From NCBI GenBank assembly GCA_023435745.1, contig JAEZMD010000021.1, forward strand, positions 42,427 through 106,426: a stretch of 64,000 bases of DNA, given 5' to 3'. This DNA comes from Bacillota bacterium (GTDB lineage Bacteria > Bacillota > Clostridia > Acetivibrionales > DTU013). Under the pieces are notes generated by a model. It was not told the DNA's origin and ran no database searches. It saw only the letters and a list, made by a program, of their open reading frames with translations. The position numbers were made by a program, and so were the translations under genes. Shown here in pieces: positions 43,662-52,402 of the stretch. How positions within the stretch are numbered: position 1 is the stretch's first letter; each line of letters opens with the position of its first letter.

Positions 43662-45155
43662 ATTGTCCGGCAGTAACGCTGTATTCAGTGTTGCATTCTC
43701 AACCTCTATCCCGATTCGGCGGTTTACCGCTGCGGCATCCTTTAGGTAAGCTCCATTTGCGTCCGTATCCGGTATAATCAATTCGCTTTCACCACGGCCA
43801 TCTGCCGAGAAAGTCCAGCCCACAGCTCCGCTCATATTTGCCCAATCTTCAAACCAGCTTCTTACTGCCTCGGCTCTTTCCTTTGACAGCTTCAGGTTCT
43901 CTTCTGCCAGTCCGCTGCTGTCCGTATGACCGATAAATTTGATTGAACACTTGCTGTAATTATAGCTCAGCTTCCTTGCTAATGCCTCAAGTCTCAGAGC
44001 AGCTTCATCCTTAAGCTGTGAACTGCCTAAACCAAACATCGCGTCGCTTGGCAATGAATTTGAAATGTGTATATCTGATACTGTCTGGAATTGTTCTGCT
44101 CCCGGAAGCATCCACATGTCAAGAGTACCGTCCTTACGTGCAACGGCCAGGTGTCTTCCGTCAGGAGTAAAAGCAAGCTCTGCGACGGTGTCTGTATCGT
44201 CATCATTAAATTTCTGATCCAATGTGCATAATAATGTATGTGTTGAAGCATCCCAAATGGTTACTGCCTTCATAGACGCAACCGCAAGCAGGCCCCCGTC
44301 AGGAGAAAAGTCCATATCCCTGTAATCATCAGGGATTGACAGATCAGCCAGTTGCATTGCTCCGTCCGCCGTCCACAGACGCACCAGATGCTTGTACTCT
44401 TCCTTTATTGCGGCAGCCATTGTTTCTCCATCCGGTGAGAATTGAAAAGGATCCTTGATGTTCCCTAAAAAATTGTTGAGTATGATTGTGTGAACTAATG
44501 TTTTTGCTTCAATATCCAAAATATAAACAGTCCCTTTATCTGTCCACTGAGAAGCAGCAAGCAGCTTACCGGACGAATCGTATGCCAGCGAAGTGATCCA
44601 GTCTGTACCGGGCATTTCCAGAGCGGCCAGCTCCCCGCCGGTTTTGATATCCCAAAGTCGAACGGTACCGTCACTGTTTCCTGTAGCAGCGGTTTCACCA
44701 TCGGGTGAAAAGGCTACCCGACTGCTGCTAAAGCCGTTGTGCAATTGATAAAGTGTGTTTCCATTCGCAGCATCGGTCATCCATACGCCATTTACATCAA
44801 AACCTGCGCCGAGAATCTTCCCGTCGCGTGAGAAAGCAAGATCCTCCGTCATATCTTCATAAACATATACTTCTTCGAGTGCGCCATCTGAGATCCTGTG
44901 ACAATAAACAGCGCGATTTTCGCCTACAGCCACATTACCATCCTTCGATACAGCCAGACTTACAAGCCCGTACTCATGCTTCACGGTCCACAGCAGCTCC
45001 GGATTCTCTTCAACGGCCTGCGTCGTCACGTCATCAGATTGTTTGTCCGCTATATTGTCCTCCTTATCGGCGCATGCGGAAGCAAAAACCAGCATGATGA
45101 CCAATGATAACAAAATGGGGCAGTACTTAAAAAATTTTCTGCGGAGATATTTCAT
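43644..45155 (-). CDS. Lipoprotein with WD40 beta-propeller and C-terminal OmpA-like domain
   Basis: 503 residues. Lipobox FASAC, Cys28. About 50-380: WD40-type repeats (VAFSPDGETAATGNSDGTVR, LWDIKTGGEL, DFSPDGGLLAVASMKAVTIW), probably seven blades. About 390-490: OmpA-like peptidoglycan-binding domain (IKFIGHTDSSGLAEENLKLS, KERAEAVRSWF, GRGESELI, NRRIGIEVE). It would be lipid-anchored at the outer face of the membrane and bind the wall. OmpA domains are normal in Gram-negatives and uncommon in low-GC Gram-positives. Start after GAGGAG. The extreme C-terminus comes from a tandem repeat. Confidence 0.9.
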   Translation of the reverse strand: MKYLRRKFFKYCPILLSLVIMLVFASACADKEDNIADKQSDDVTTQAVEENPELLWTVKHEYGLVSLAVSKDGNVAVGENRAVYCHRISDGALEEVYVYEDMTEDLAFSRDGKILGAGFDVNGVWMTDAANGNTLYQLHNGFSSSRVAFSPDGETAATGNSDGTVRLWDIKTGGELAALEMPGTDWITSLAYDSSGKLLAASQWTDKGTVYILDIEAKTLVHTIILNNFLGNIKDPFQFSPDGETMAAAIKEEYKHLVRLWTADGAMQLADLSIPDDYRDMDFSPDGGLLAVASMKAVTIWDASTHTLLCTLDQKFNDDDTDTVAELAFTPDGRHLAVARKDGTLDMWMLPGAEQFQTVSDIHISNSLPSDAMFGLGSSQLKDEAALRLEALARKLSYNYSKCSIKFIGHTDSSGLAEENLKLSKERAEAVRSWFEDWANMSGAVGWTFSADGRGESELIIPDTDANGAYLKDAAAVNRRIGIEVENATLNTALLPDNQPASD

Positions 45156-45269
45156 ATGCTCCTCACAAATAACCTCTACTATCCCATAATATTATCATTC
45201 ATAACCCTTTCGGTCAATTCCATGGAATAAACATCCTAAGCCTTGTGATCTGACTTCTTTCATTTTATG

Positions 45270-46121
45270 CTACTCTTGTATTGCAAGCAGCTTCCTTCGT
45301 ACATCCTCCCGGAATCTGTCAATATAGCCAAGCACATATTCACTGACATCCAGCTTTTTGTCCGTTATCAATGGCGTCAGATCCATTGCAAATGACAAAG
45401 AGGAAGCCTTATCGGTGCCATGGGATGCATAATATGTCGCATTTCCAGCCCTCCTGCCCTGTGATGCGAGGTCGTAACGTTTGCCTCCGCAGATCTGGGA
45501 GTCGAAGACGCCAAGTACCGCTGCAGCAATATTGGGATGCGCCGAAACATCGAATGCAACCTTTTCCTCATCATTCATCCAATCCAGATTTCGCCAGACC
45601 TCACATCCATAGACCTTCTGCGGCAACGCCTCATCTGGCAGCTCCCTCATAGCCTTGATAACCTTCATTGCCGTTGCTACATGGGTGGGGTGTTTGTCGG
45701 CCAGATTGTGCGTGTAAACGACCTGTGGCTTCGCAGCCAGGATCAAATCCCTGATTTCGGCAGATACATCCGTGTTTGCAGGATCCTTTACAGCTCCGCT
45801 GCTATAGTCCATCTGCGCCAGTGCGGAATATTCGCCTACAAAGGCAGCCTTTTTCTGCTCGAACTTCCTGACCTGCTGCATCCGTTCGTCGGAATAATCC
45901 GCATATAGTCCATTTCTCGGACTTCCTGCGCCATTTGTGACCACTATCGCCATAAACCAGCTGTCCTCTCTTCCAAAGCACCGACCGATACCGTCATATG
46001 CCATTATTTCAATATCATCCTGATGCGCGGATATGGCCATATGTGTGGTTCTTTTAATGGCGTCATCCTGATTCACATTGTCAGGAATGTAAATCTCAGC
46101 ACCTGCATTTTTCAGTTTCAT
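45270..46121 (-). CDS. PIG-L family deacetylase
   Basis: 283 residues, cytoplasmic. LmbE/PIG-L zinc motif AHQDDIE (AHPDDE in most relatives, with Gln for Pro) near residue 33 and the third ligand in HPTHVATA. The family removes N-acetyl groups from GlcNAc-containing substrates. Start after AAGGAGG. It follows a ROK-family protein and a GntR/UTRA regulator on the same strand, which together suggest amino-sugar or N-acetyl-sugar metabolism. Confidence 0.9.
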   Translation of the reverse strand: MKLKNAGAEIYIPDNVNQDDAIKRTTHMAISAHQDDIEIMAYDGIGRCFGREDSWFMAIVVTNGAGSPRNGLYADYSDERMQQVRKFEQKKAAFVGEYSALAQMDYSSGAVKDPANTDVSAEIRDLILAAKPQVVYTHNLADKHPTHVATAMKVIKAMRELPDEALPQKVYGCEVWRNLDWMNDEEKVAFDVSAHPNIAAAVLGVFDSQICGGKRYDLASQGRRAGNATYYASHGTDKASSLSFAMDLTPLITDKKLDVSEYVLGYIDRFREDVRRKLLAIQE

Positions 46122-46233
46122 AAGAAGCCTCCTTATTTGTATACCCTATCAATTCGATATAATATTACTCCGGTCTATTATCATGGTGCTTTCAGATCGT
46201 TGTTGCTCCTGTCTATAACTCCGTCATTTCATT

Positions 46234-47637
46234 CTATTTCCTCAGTTCGGGAAGGCTTGCGGCTGCGATCGACTGTCCTACCCGTCTGCCGGACTCATCC
46301 GGCAGATGGATCCTGATGCTCTCATACAGCTCAGGGAATTCTGCCTTCAATACATCCTCAGCCCTTCCGGTGATAATCTCCCCGCCCCGTCCCGATGTGA
46401 CACGGCCCAGTACAAGGATGTGCGCAATTTCATAAAACCCAGCATAATAGGCAATTGTATAGCCAAGGTAGCAGCCAATCGATTCAAATATGGCTATCGC
46501 CCTATTATCTCCCTTCTCCAGCAGCTTTTGGACCTCTTTCAGCTTATCTGCCGGAGAGAGTTCTTCATCCAGCTTGATACCGGCAGGAACAGCTAATTTA
46601 ATCACTGCGTCCTGCGAAAAATATTTCACGCCGCAGCCGATATCCCCGGACCACTCATCTGCCATCGCCCCCGGAGCAAGATCAACGGGTACGAAAGCCA
46701 ATTCATTCAGCCAGCCTGTGATATTCCCTTCGCTGTCAACATATCCTGCCGCTTCGCTGGTCCCCATTGCAACACCCAGCACTTTATCCGCATTCAGGTC
46801 CATTGCGCCTGCCAGCGCCGTAACATCACCGTCATTGGCAACCTGCAGCGGGACGTCCCCAAACTCTTTTGCGATCCTCAGATATATGTCCTTCACCCTC
46901 CGGTCGAACAACTCCTCCGGAACCTTAATAAAAAGAGATGCAACCATGGCCCTGTTATTAATGAATACACCCGCCGAACTGACACCAATGGCATCCACTC
47001 TCGGCATATGCGCGGCAGCAGATTTCATGGCCGCAAGTATTTCATTGTAATGGTAATCGGGATCGCTCTGCAGCTTGGGATGCCAGACCACCTCTTCGCT
47101 GTACACCGCTTCCCCGTCTATGACCGCGGACACCTTCCTGTCGCTGCCGCCGGCATCAAAACCGATCCTGCAGCCCTCAAGATGTCTGCCTGCCGGGACT
47201 GCGCCTTCACGCCGGGCAGGAACCTCATGGATTCCGGCCGCAACTACTGTAAATGGCTTTTCGTAGACTCTGGCCATGAACTTGGCATCAAACTCCCTTG
47301 GTCCGCCCGGCGCATAAGCCTTTTTTATGTGCTCTCCAATATATTCAGGACCTCCGACCGTTACCTTCCAGCCGCCCCAGATCCACAACAGCGACTTGAC
47401 AAGCCTTTCTGCGTAAAAGCAGCTTTCTTCCTCATGTACTCGAGCATCACCGAAAACCACAGTTTCACATGTGGATACCAGGCCATCCGAGCGTTCAAGC
47501 GCTATAATCAGAGGTACACTATTGCCAGATGCACTTACTTTGCTTGTGTACTCCTTATGAAAAAGTATAACCGGATAAAATTCCGAATCCAGGGGCGGGC
47601 TCATTACGGGCTTTCTGTAAGTTTTCAACGACATCAT
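46234..47637 (-). CDS. ROK-family sugar kinase-like protein with N-terminal extension
   Basis: 467 residues. From about residue 153 an actin-like ATPase fold: phosphate-1 loop GCRIGFDAGGSDRKVSAV, catalytic Asp in QVANDGDVTALAGA, phosphate-2 region LGVAMGTSEAAGYVD. This fits ROK kinases (glucose, N-acetylglucosamine or N-acetylmannosamine kinases). The first 150 residues are not part of the usual ROK fold and I do not recognise them. The ROK zinc motif is not evident. Start at ATGATG after GGGGAG, distance somewhat long. Preceded by a promoter with GntR half sites. Confidence 0.82.
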   Translation of the reverse strand: MMSLKTYRKPVMSPPLDSEFYPVILFHKEYTSKVSASGNSVPLIIALERSDGLVSTCETVVFGDARVHEEESCFYAERLVKSLLWIWGGWKVTVGGPEYIGEHIKKAYAPGGPREFDAKFMARVYEKPFTVVAAGIHEVPARREGAVPAGRHLEGCRIGFDAGGSDRKVSAVIDGEAVYSEEVVWHPKLQSDPDYHYNEILAAMKSAAAHMPRVDAIGVSSAGVFINNRAMVASLFIKVPEELFDRRVKDIYLRIAKEFGDVPLQVANDGDVTALAGAMDLNADKVLGVAMGTSEAAGYVDSEGNITGWLNELAFVPVDLAPGAMADEWSGDIGCGVKYFSQDAVIKLAVPAGIKLDEELSPADKLKEVQKLLEKGDNRAIAIFESIGCYLGYTIAYYAGFYEIAHILVLGRVTSGRGGEIITGRAEDVLKAEFPELYESIRIHLPDESGRRVGQSIAAASLPELRK

Positions 47638-47702
47638 CTCAGTTATCTCCCCCCGTTTTAAATTAAGGATGCCGAATCATTGTGGCAGCATGTGAAGCAT
47701 TT

Positions 47703-47769
47703 TGGTATATATGTATAGTGGTATATACACCTTTTGCAAAATTATATCACACTGCTTTTTCGGAATCAA
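47703..47769 (-). promoter_or_regulatory. Promoter and GntR operator of the ROK/PIG-L genes
   Basis: Minus-strand TTGATT (47769-47764), 17-bp spacer, TATAAT (47746-47741). Just downstream of the expected start TGGTATATA occurs twice at 16-bp spacing (47703-47711 and 47719-47727); the second forms the palindrome GTATATAC (47721-47728), which fits the GT-N-TA-N-AC core bound by HutC/NagR-type GntR proteins such as the one encoded next upstream. Confidence 0.75.
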
Positions 47770-47916
47770 TAGGATTGATTATCTTAAGTAAAGTCTGAAT
47801 GTTAGCATAACGAAGTTCTTTATTTTTCTTCCTTTGATTGCACTATTCCTTGGGCTTCTTTGCTTATACCACCAACCATCAAGTCGGTCTCAGTATTGCT
47901 GGATGTAGCTGCCGAC

Positions 47917-48636
47917 TCACAGATGAATTCTGACATTATAATTATACTCGTCTGAACGGTAGGTATTCCTTTCATAAAAAAGCTTTGTACCGGAGTCATT
48001 GTAGCTGATGCTGGTAATACGCAGAACCGGAACAGCGTTTGTCAGTCGCAGAAGCTTTTTTTCCTCCGTTGTCGCTTTTGCTGCGTCAACAGAGCAATCC
48101 ATGCTGGTAACCACAAGAGAGTACTGTTCTTTCAGGAGCTTGTAAAAGGACATCTTCAGGTCGTGATTCTCCAGATGCGGGCAGTATCTTTCAGGAATAA
48201 ACGCCTCTTCAATGCCGATAGGCAGATCATTGGCAAGCCTGAGCCGCCTGATGCCGTAAAGGCCTTCGCTCCCCTGCAGTTCGAGTATATCTCTGATATC
48301 TGGTCTGTTGAGGATCTTTTCAAAGCGAAGCACCTGTGTTGAAGGCATCAGGCCTCGGTTTTTTACCGTCTCAGAAAAGCTCATTATATTTCTCTGTTTG
48401 ATTTTACTTTTCGATACAAAGGTTCCTCTTCCTTTTTCCCTGTATAGAACTCCCTCGGCAACCAATTGGTTCAATGCCTGGCGCACAGTCATCCTGCTGA
48501 TGCCGAGGCCCTCGCCCAGATCCCGTTCGGATGGGATCAGGCTGCCCTCAGGGTATTCGCCATCTCTGATCTGCTCCAGCAACATGTTTTTCAACTGAAA
48601 ATAAGCCGGAATCGGGCTTTTCTTATCTATATACAT
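47917..48636 (-). CDS. GntR-family regulator, UTRA type (NagR/YvoA-like)
   Basis: 239 residues. Winged helix domain (PAYFQLKNMLLEQIRDGEYP, LIPSERDLGEGLGISRMTVR, GRGTFVSKSK) and UTRA domain (YGIRRLRLANDLPIGIEEAF, LRITSISYNDSGTKLFYERN). Start chosen at the ATG 48636 after AAAGGGG; the longer frame up to 48717 lacks a site. The UTRA-type NagR regulators sense glucosamine-6-phosphate or GlcNAc-6-phosphate, which agrees with ROK and PIG-L neighbours, but the effector is inferred only. Confidence 0.92.
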   Translation of the reverse strand: MYIDKKSPIPAYFQLKNMLLEQIRDGEYPEGSLIPSERDLGEGLGISRMTVRQALNQLVAEGVLYREKGRGTFVSKSKIKQRNIMSFSETVKNRGLMPSTQVLRFEKILNRPDIRDILELQGSEGLYGIRRLRLANDLPIGIEEAFIPERYCPHLENHDLKMSFYKLLKEQYSLVVTSMDCSVDAAKATTEEKKLLRLTNAVPVLRITSISYNDSGTKLFYERNTYRSDEYNYNVRIHL

Positions 48637-49199
48637 ATTACACCCCTTTGTTGTCTTCCATTCCAATATACCCAATTTGAAAGGTTTAGTAAAGGGTTCA
48701 ATCATGCACATTTGCATGCTGTCATTGCTGTAGTTAAACGGAGCATCGCATGGTTGAGGCTGGTCTTTAATTGTCTGAGACTTTTTCCTCCTATTGGCAT
48801 CTGTCTATATATATCTGTGGCTATAACTCCGAATTTTTTGTGCGCTGCTCATAAATTCAATTATGGTAGTGCTTTTTCAGGTCAACTGCTAATATCTAAC
48901 TTAATAGAGGCATATTAATAAAAAATTACACCACAACACTTGAAAATCTGAACACCGTACCGTATGATACTTTTATGGAAAAATATGTAATATATACGTC
49001 TGCCACCAACCAGAACTCCTTAACGGAGATTCGATAATGTGAAGAATGAATTTATAGACTTTTATCCATCGACAATTAAGTGAAGCAGAGGGAGTAGGTA
49101 AAAATAAGCATTCCAGTAAGCTAAAAGGGTGGCTCCATTTAGAGCCCCCTTTTAGCTTACTGCAAGAGTTTCCCATGTCAGGCAGAGCTCAATCTCCAT
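48637..49199. other. 563-bp gap: one long hairpin, otherwise nothing recognised
   Basis: Between the GntR gene start and the end of the GH2 gene. Small open frames on the plus strand have no ribosome binding site. The only strong structure is the 49114-49162 inverted repeat. Confidence 0.6.
49114..49162. repeat. Long near-perfect hairpin downstream of the GH2 gene
   Basis: CAGTAAGCTAAAAGGG (49114-49129) and its exact complement (49147-49162) enclose GGCTC/GAGCC around a 6-base loop CATTTA; total 21 bp of stem with one bulged T. No T tract follows on either strand, so although it sits where a GH2 terminator would be, it is longer than and different from a typical terminator. Confidence 0.8.
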
Positions 49200-52100
49200 C
49201 TAATTCCCGGGGTGAAGCGTTTTTGCTCCCCCGCTTGTCATTTTCATCTTTACACTGCCTGTATGTCCTTGTTTCAGGTGGATCTCAGGGTACGTGTAAT
49301 TTCCCAGATATCCGTCTCCTGTTTTGCTCGGATTTGATCCGTGGCCAAGATCATAAAATAATTGATTATTTATTGTAAACATAACTCCATGCGGTAATCC
49401 TTCATCCTCATCCTTTGCAATATTGACGCGTACTGAAACCGACCCGACGTCAGATTCGGCTAAAACAAATGCATCTGATCCCGATGGTAATGCGGCGGCA
49501 TAATAAATATTTTCCCTGCTTGCCAGAAAATCATTGGTTCCATGGCCGCCAGGATCACCACCTCCGTAATATACGAAGTTCGCTTCATCATAAGCCCAGC
49601 TCCATTCAGGCTTCACCCTGTAAGTGTCCCTGCCATATCCGCGATACCTTTTAGCTGTTCCTGAAGGTCTTCCTATATGGTCTTCGGGATAGACAGAATA
49701 TTGTGCCTCCCTTTCCCATGTCAGCCTGTCGATATCATCAGTCAGCACATAAAAGACACCGACTTCATTCAAAGGATGGGCGGGTGGGTTTTCAATTGTA
49801 TAATCAGTCGTAATAAGTCCCGACCCGTCAACTCTGACGCTGAACTGAACGCCAATCTGCTCATACCCGCGTTCAAAGCCCCACATATCTCTATGCACAG
49901 CTCCGGGATATTTCCCAGTTATATGAACAACCACTGCATTTCCTTCAGTTTCGAAATCAATGCTTTCGCCTTTCCAGCCTGAGGCTTTAAGGCTGAATTC
50001 GCCTTTACGGTCATTCTGAAAAATTGACGACTTGTAATACATACCATGCATGTTTAAATAAGGTCCGCTTTTTATCAGTTCATAACCCCTCATTTTACCT
50101 GAACTGATCAAGCCTGTTCTTTTATCAAAGTCAATGCTGAAGTCTTTCCCCAATACCGTGATAATATGCTCTGTCTCCCTAACACTGGGCGCTGTCTGTC
50201 TGGCAGCGGAATCATCTGCATCAGCTCCTTTCAAACGGCATTTGTCCTGTACACCCGCATTTTCAGGTACAATAGTGCAAACTACAAGAGCATATTTGTC
50301 CACCAGCATTCCAGACTCTTCATATATGCTGATCTCAACTGTTTCTCCATCCTTCCATTGCCTTGCAGGCAGCTCCAGCAAGCCCTTATGTCCCGGATTA
50401 ACGTCAAGCTGTGAAACAGTTCCCTGTTCAGATCCTATATTCCATTTAAAAATCAATTCATTCAGATTTGTATTATTGTACCGGTTTTTTACCGGTATGC
50501 ACAGCTTCATACCACTTCCGGGATTGTCCACATACTTGTCCCTGATCCTCACAGGCGAGTATGCCTTCTTAACGAGCCAGAGCTCTGGCTTCTCCCTCAG
50601 CCAGGTGTCGATAAGCCCCCACTGTCCGAACTCTCTGCCAAAAACACTGCCGTCCGGTCTGAATATAGTAAAATCGCCCATTGCGAATATCGCTGTTCCT
50701 ACCACGCCATCCGCCTCGTAAAGAGCCTCCCAGCCCTTTTGTATACTAAGGCCCCAGGCATTTCTGATGTTAGGATCTCTTTTTATTTGCTTCAATGCAT
50801 GAGTTGCAACATGTGCATATTCATCATAAATGCCGGCATTATCAAACACTTCATTATAGTCGGGATAATGATATGATGCAAGGCTCGTGACCTTATTGTT
50901 CCAGGTGCCCGCAGTCATTCTCGACGGAGCCTCGGCAGCTATATAATCTAGCTCAGCCTGGAAATTAACACCCCAGTCGGATTCATTAGCATATTCCCAT
51001 ATGATAATAGAAGGATGTGATCTGTCCCGCTCTATCATTTCTGCAAACTGATCCATATAATCAGCTTTGTAGTACGGCACATCGCTTGTATTCCTTATTG
51101 TCATATCCTTCTGGCTGTCCCAGTTGCCTCGCTGAAAATTAGCCGGTGCACATTCTTCAACATACACTCCATAAATATCACACAGTTCATATAGTTTTTC
51201 ACGTTCCGGATAGGCGGATGACCTGATAAAGTTCATATTCCCATACTTTAGAGCCTTTATTTCGGATTCCAGCTGTTCGCATGAAAAGGTCTTGCCCAAT
51301 ATGGGATGATGACTGTACCGTGCTGCGCCGCGCAGCTTTGTCCTTACCCCATTTACATAAAGATTTTTGCCCTTTCTTTCGACCTTGCGAAAGCCAACAT
51401 TCACACTGTTTGCCTGCAGTATTTTCCCATCCGCCTTCAATACAGCGGATAGCTTATATAAATTCGGATGCTCGGCATCCCATTTTAACGGATTTGTAAC
51501 CGGTATCAAAACCTTCGCATCTGGCTTGGTTTTATCGATCGTTATTTTTGCCGGATTAATCTCAACACTGCGGCCATTCGGGTCTATAAGACTGAATTCC
51601 AGTTCAACGCTCGAAATGTCATCAAAATGCACGGCAGTAATAATCTCCAAAGTCCCATCAGTATAGCTGTCATCAAAATCAGTTTCATAATGCAGTCTTA
51701 AGAGATGGGTTCGCGGCAGCGCCACCAGCTTCACATGGTCAATCAGCCCGGCATAACCGCTTGCCTTCACGCCTTTTGGGAAAGGCCAGTCCACAATACA
51801 ATCGTGTCTGTTCATGCACATAACCGTTAACTGCGCAGGCTGGCCGGGCTCGACATATTTTGTTATATCACAATCGTATGATGTGTAGCCACCTTTATGA
51901 TCGCGGACAAACACGCCATTCACCCAGACCTTCGAGTATTCATATGCCATTCCTGTTTTGAGTATTATTCTGCTGCCGCTCCAGTGGGCAGGAATATCTA
52001 TTCGCTTGCTATAAACATACTCCATATCCCGCTGAATGTCGTAGCCCAATGCAAATAACTCCGCCGGTACTGTGACATCATCCCAGTTTGTAACATCCGT

Positions 52101-52256
52101 GTCTTTCCGCCAATATTCCACCGGCGGCTCTGCTGTAAACTTCCATGATCCATCCAACGAAATGGTAAAGTCGTGCAGATCTGCAACTTGATCCGGAACT
52201 GGCACAAGCATCGGTCTTGGCCATATTGAGCTTTCTGCTGGTGATTTTTGATCCAT
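49200..52256 (-). CDS. Glycoside hydrolase family 2 protein
   Basis: 1018 residues, no signal peptide. N-terminal sugar-binding jelly-roll (SLDGSWKFTAEPPVEYWRKD, GYTSYDCDITKY), Ig-like domain, then TIM barrel from about 300 with the acid/base Glu in IIWEYANESDWG and a likely nucleophile Glu in YDEYAHVATHA, as in beta-galactosidases (EYAH). The C-terminal 400 residues form further beta domains. Substrate could be a beta-galactoside, beta-glucuronide or beta-mannoside. Start after AAGGAGACC. It is 134 bp after the DUF5107-TPR gene on the same strand and probably shares its transcript. Confidence 0.92.
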   Translation of the reverse strand: MDQKSPAESSIWPRPMLVPVPDQVADLHDFTISLDGSWKFTAEPPVEYWRKDTDVTNWDDVTVPAELFALGYDIQRDMEYVYSKRIDIPAHWSGSRIILKTGMAYEYSKVWVNGVFVRDHKGGYTSYDCDITKYVEPGQPAQLTVMCMNRHDCIVDWPFPKGVKASGYAGLIDHVKLVALPRTHLLRLHYETDFDDSYTDGTLEIITAVHFDDISSVELEFSLIDPNGRSVEINPAKITIDKTKPDAKVLIPVTNPLKWDAEHPNLYKLSAVLKADGKILQANSVNVGFRKVERKGKNLYVNGVRTKLRGAARYSHHPILGKTFSCEQLESEIKALKYGNMNFIRSSAYPEREKLYELCDIYGVYVEECAPANFQRGNWDSQKDMTIRNTSDVPYYKADYMDQFAEMIERDRSHPSIIIWEYANESDWGVNFQAELDYIAAEAPSRMTAGTWNNKVTSLASYHYPDYNEVFDNAGIYDEYAHVATHALKQIKRDPNIRNAWGLSIQKGWEALYEADGVVGTAIFAMGDFTIFRPDGSVFGREFGQWGLIDTWLREKPELWLVKKAYSPVRIRDKYVDNPGSGMKLCIPVKNRYNNTNLNELIFKWNIGSEQGTVSQLDVNPGHKGLLELPARQWKDGETVEISIYEESGMLVDKYALVVCTIVPENAGVQDKCRLKGADADDSAARQTAPSVRETEHIITVLGKDFSIDFDKRTGLISSGKMRGYELIKSGPYLNMHGMYYKSSIFQNDRKGEFSLKASGWKGESIDFETEGNAVVVHITGKYPGAVHRDMWGFERGYEQIGVQFSVRVDGSGLITTDYTIENPPAHPLNEVGVFYVLTDDIDRLTWEREAQYSVYPEDHIGRPSGTAKRYRGYGRDTYRVKPEWSWAYDEANFVYYGGGDPGGHGTNDFLASRENIYYAAALPSGSDAFVLAESDVGSVSVRVNIAKDEDEGLPHGVMFTINNQLFYDLGHGSNPSKTGDGYLGNYTYPEIHLKQGHTGSVKMKMTSGGAKTLHPGN

Positions 52257-52316
52257 GACTGGTCTCCTTTTTATATTTTTTAATTTGGTTCATTTCCACT
52301 CATGCTTTCATTTCCA

Positions 52317-52402
52317 ATGGGGGCAAGCCCCCATGCCCCCTCGCTGCGGGCAAAATGAATTTGCCCTGCGCTACACTTTGTGCGCCACGCCTAAGCGTGG
52401 CG
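52317..52402. repeat. Two hairpins between the DUF5107 and GH2 genes
   Basis: ATGGGGGC (52317-52324) pairs with GCCCCCAT (52327-52334), and CGCCACGC (52383-52390) with GCGTGGCG (52395-52402). The second overlaps the end of the DUF5107 gene so that its TAG stop lies in the loop. Neither has a T tract; they could be mRNA processing or stability elements between two co-transcribed genes. Confidence 0.6.
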
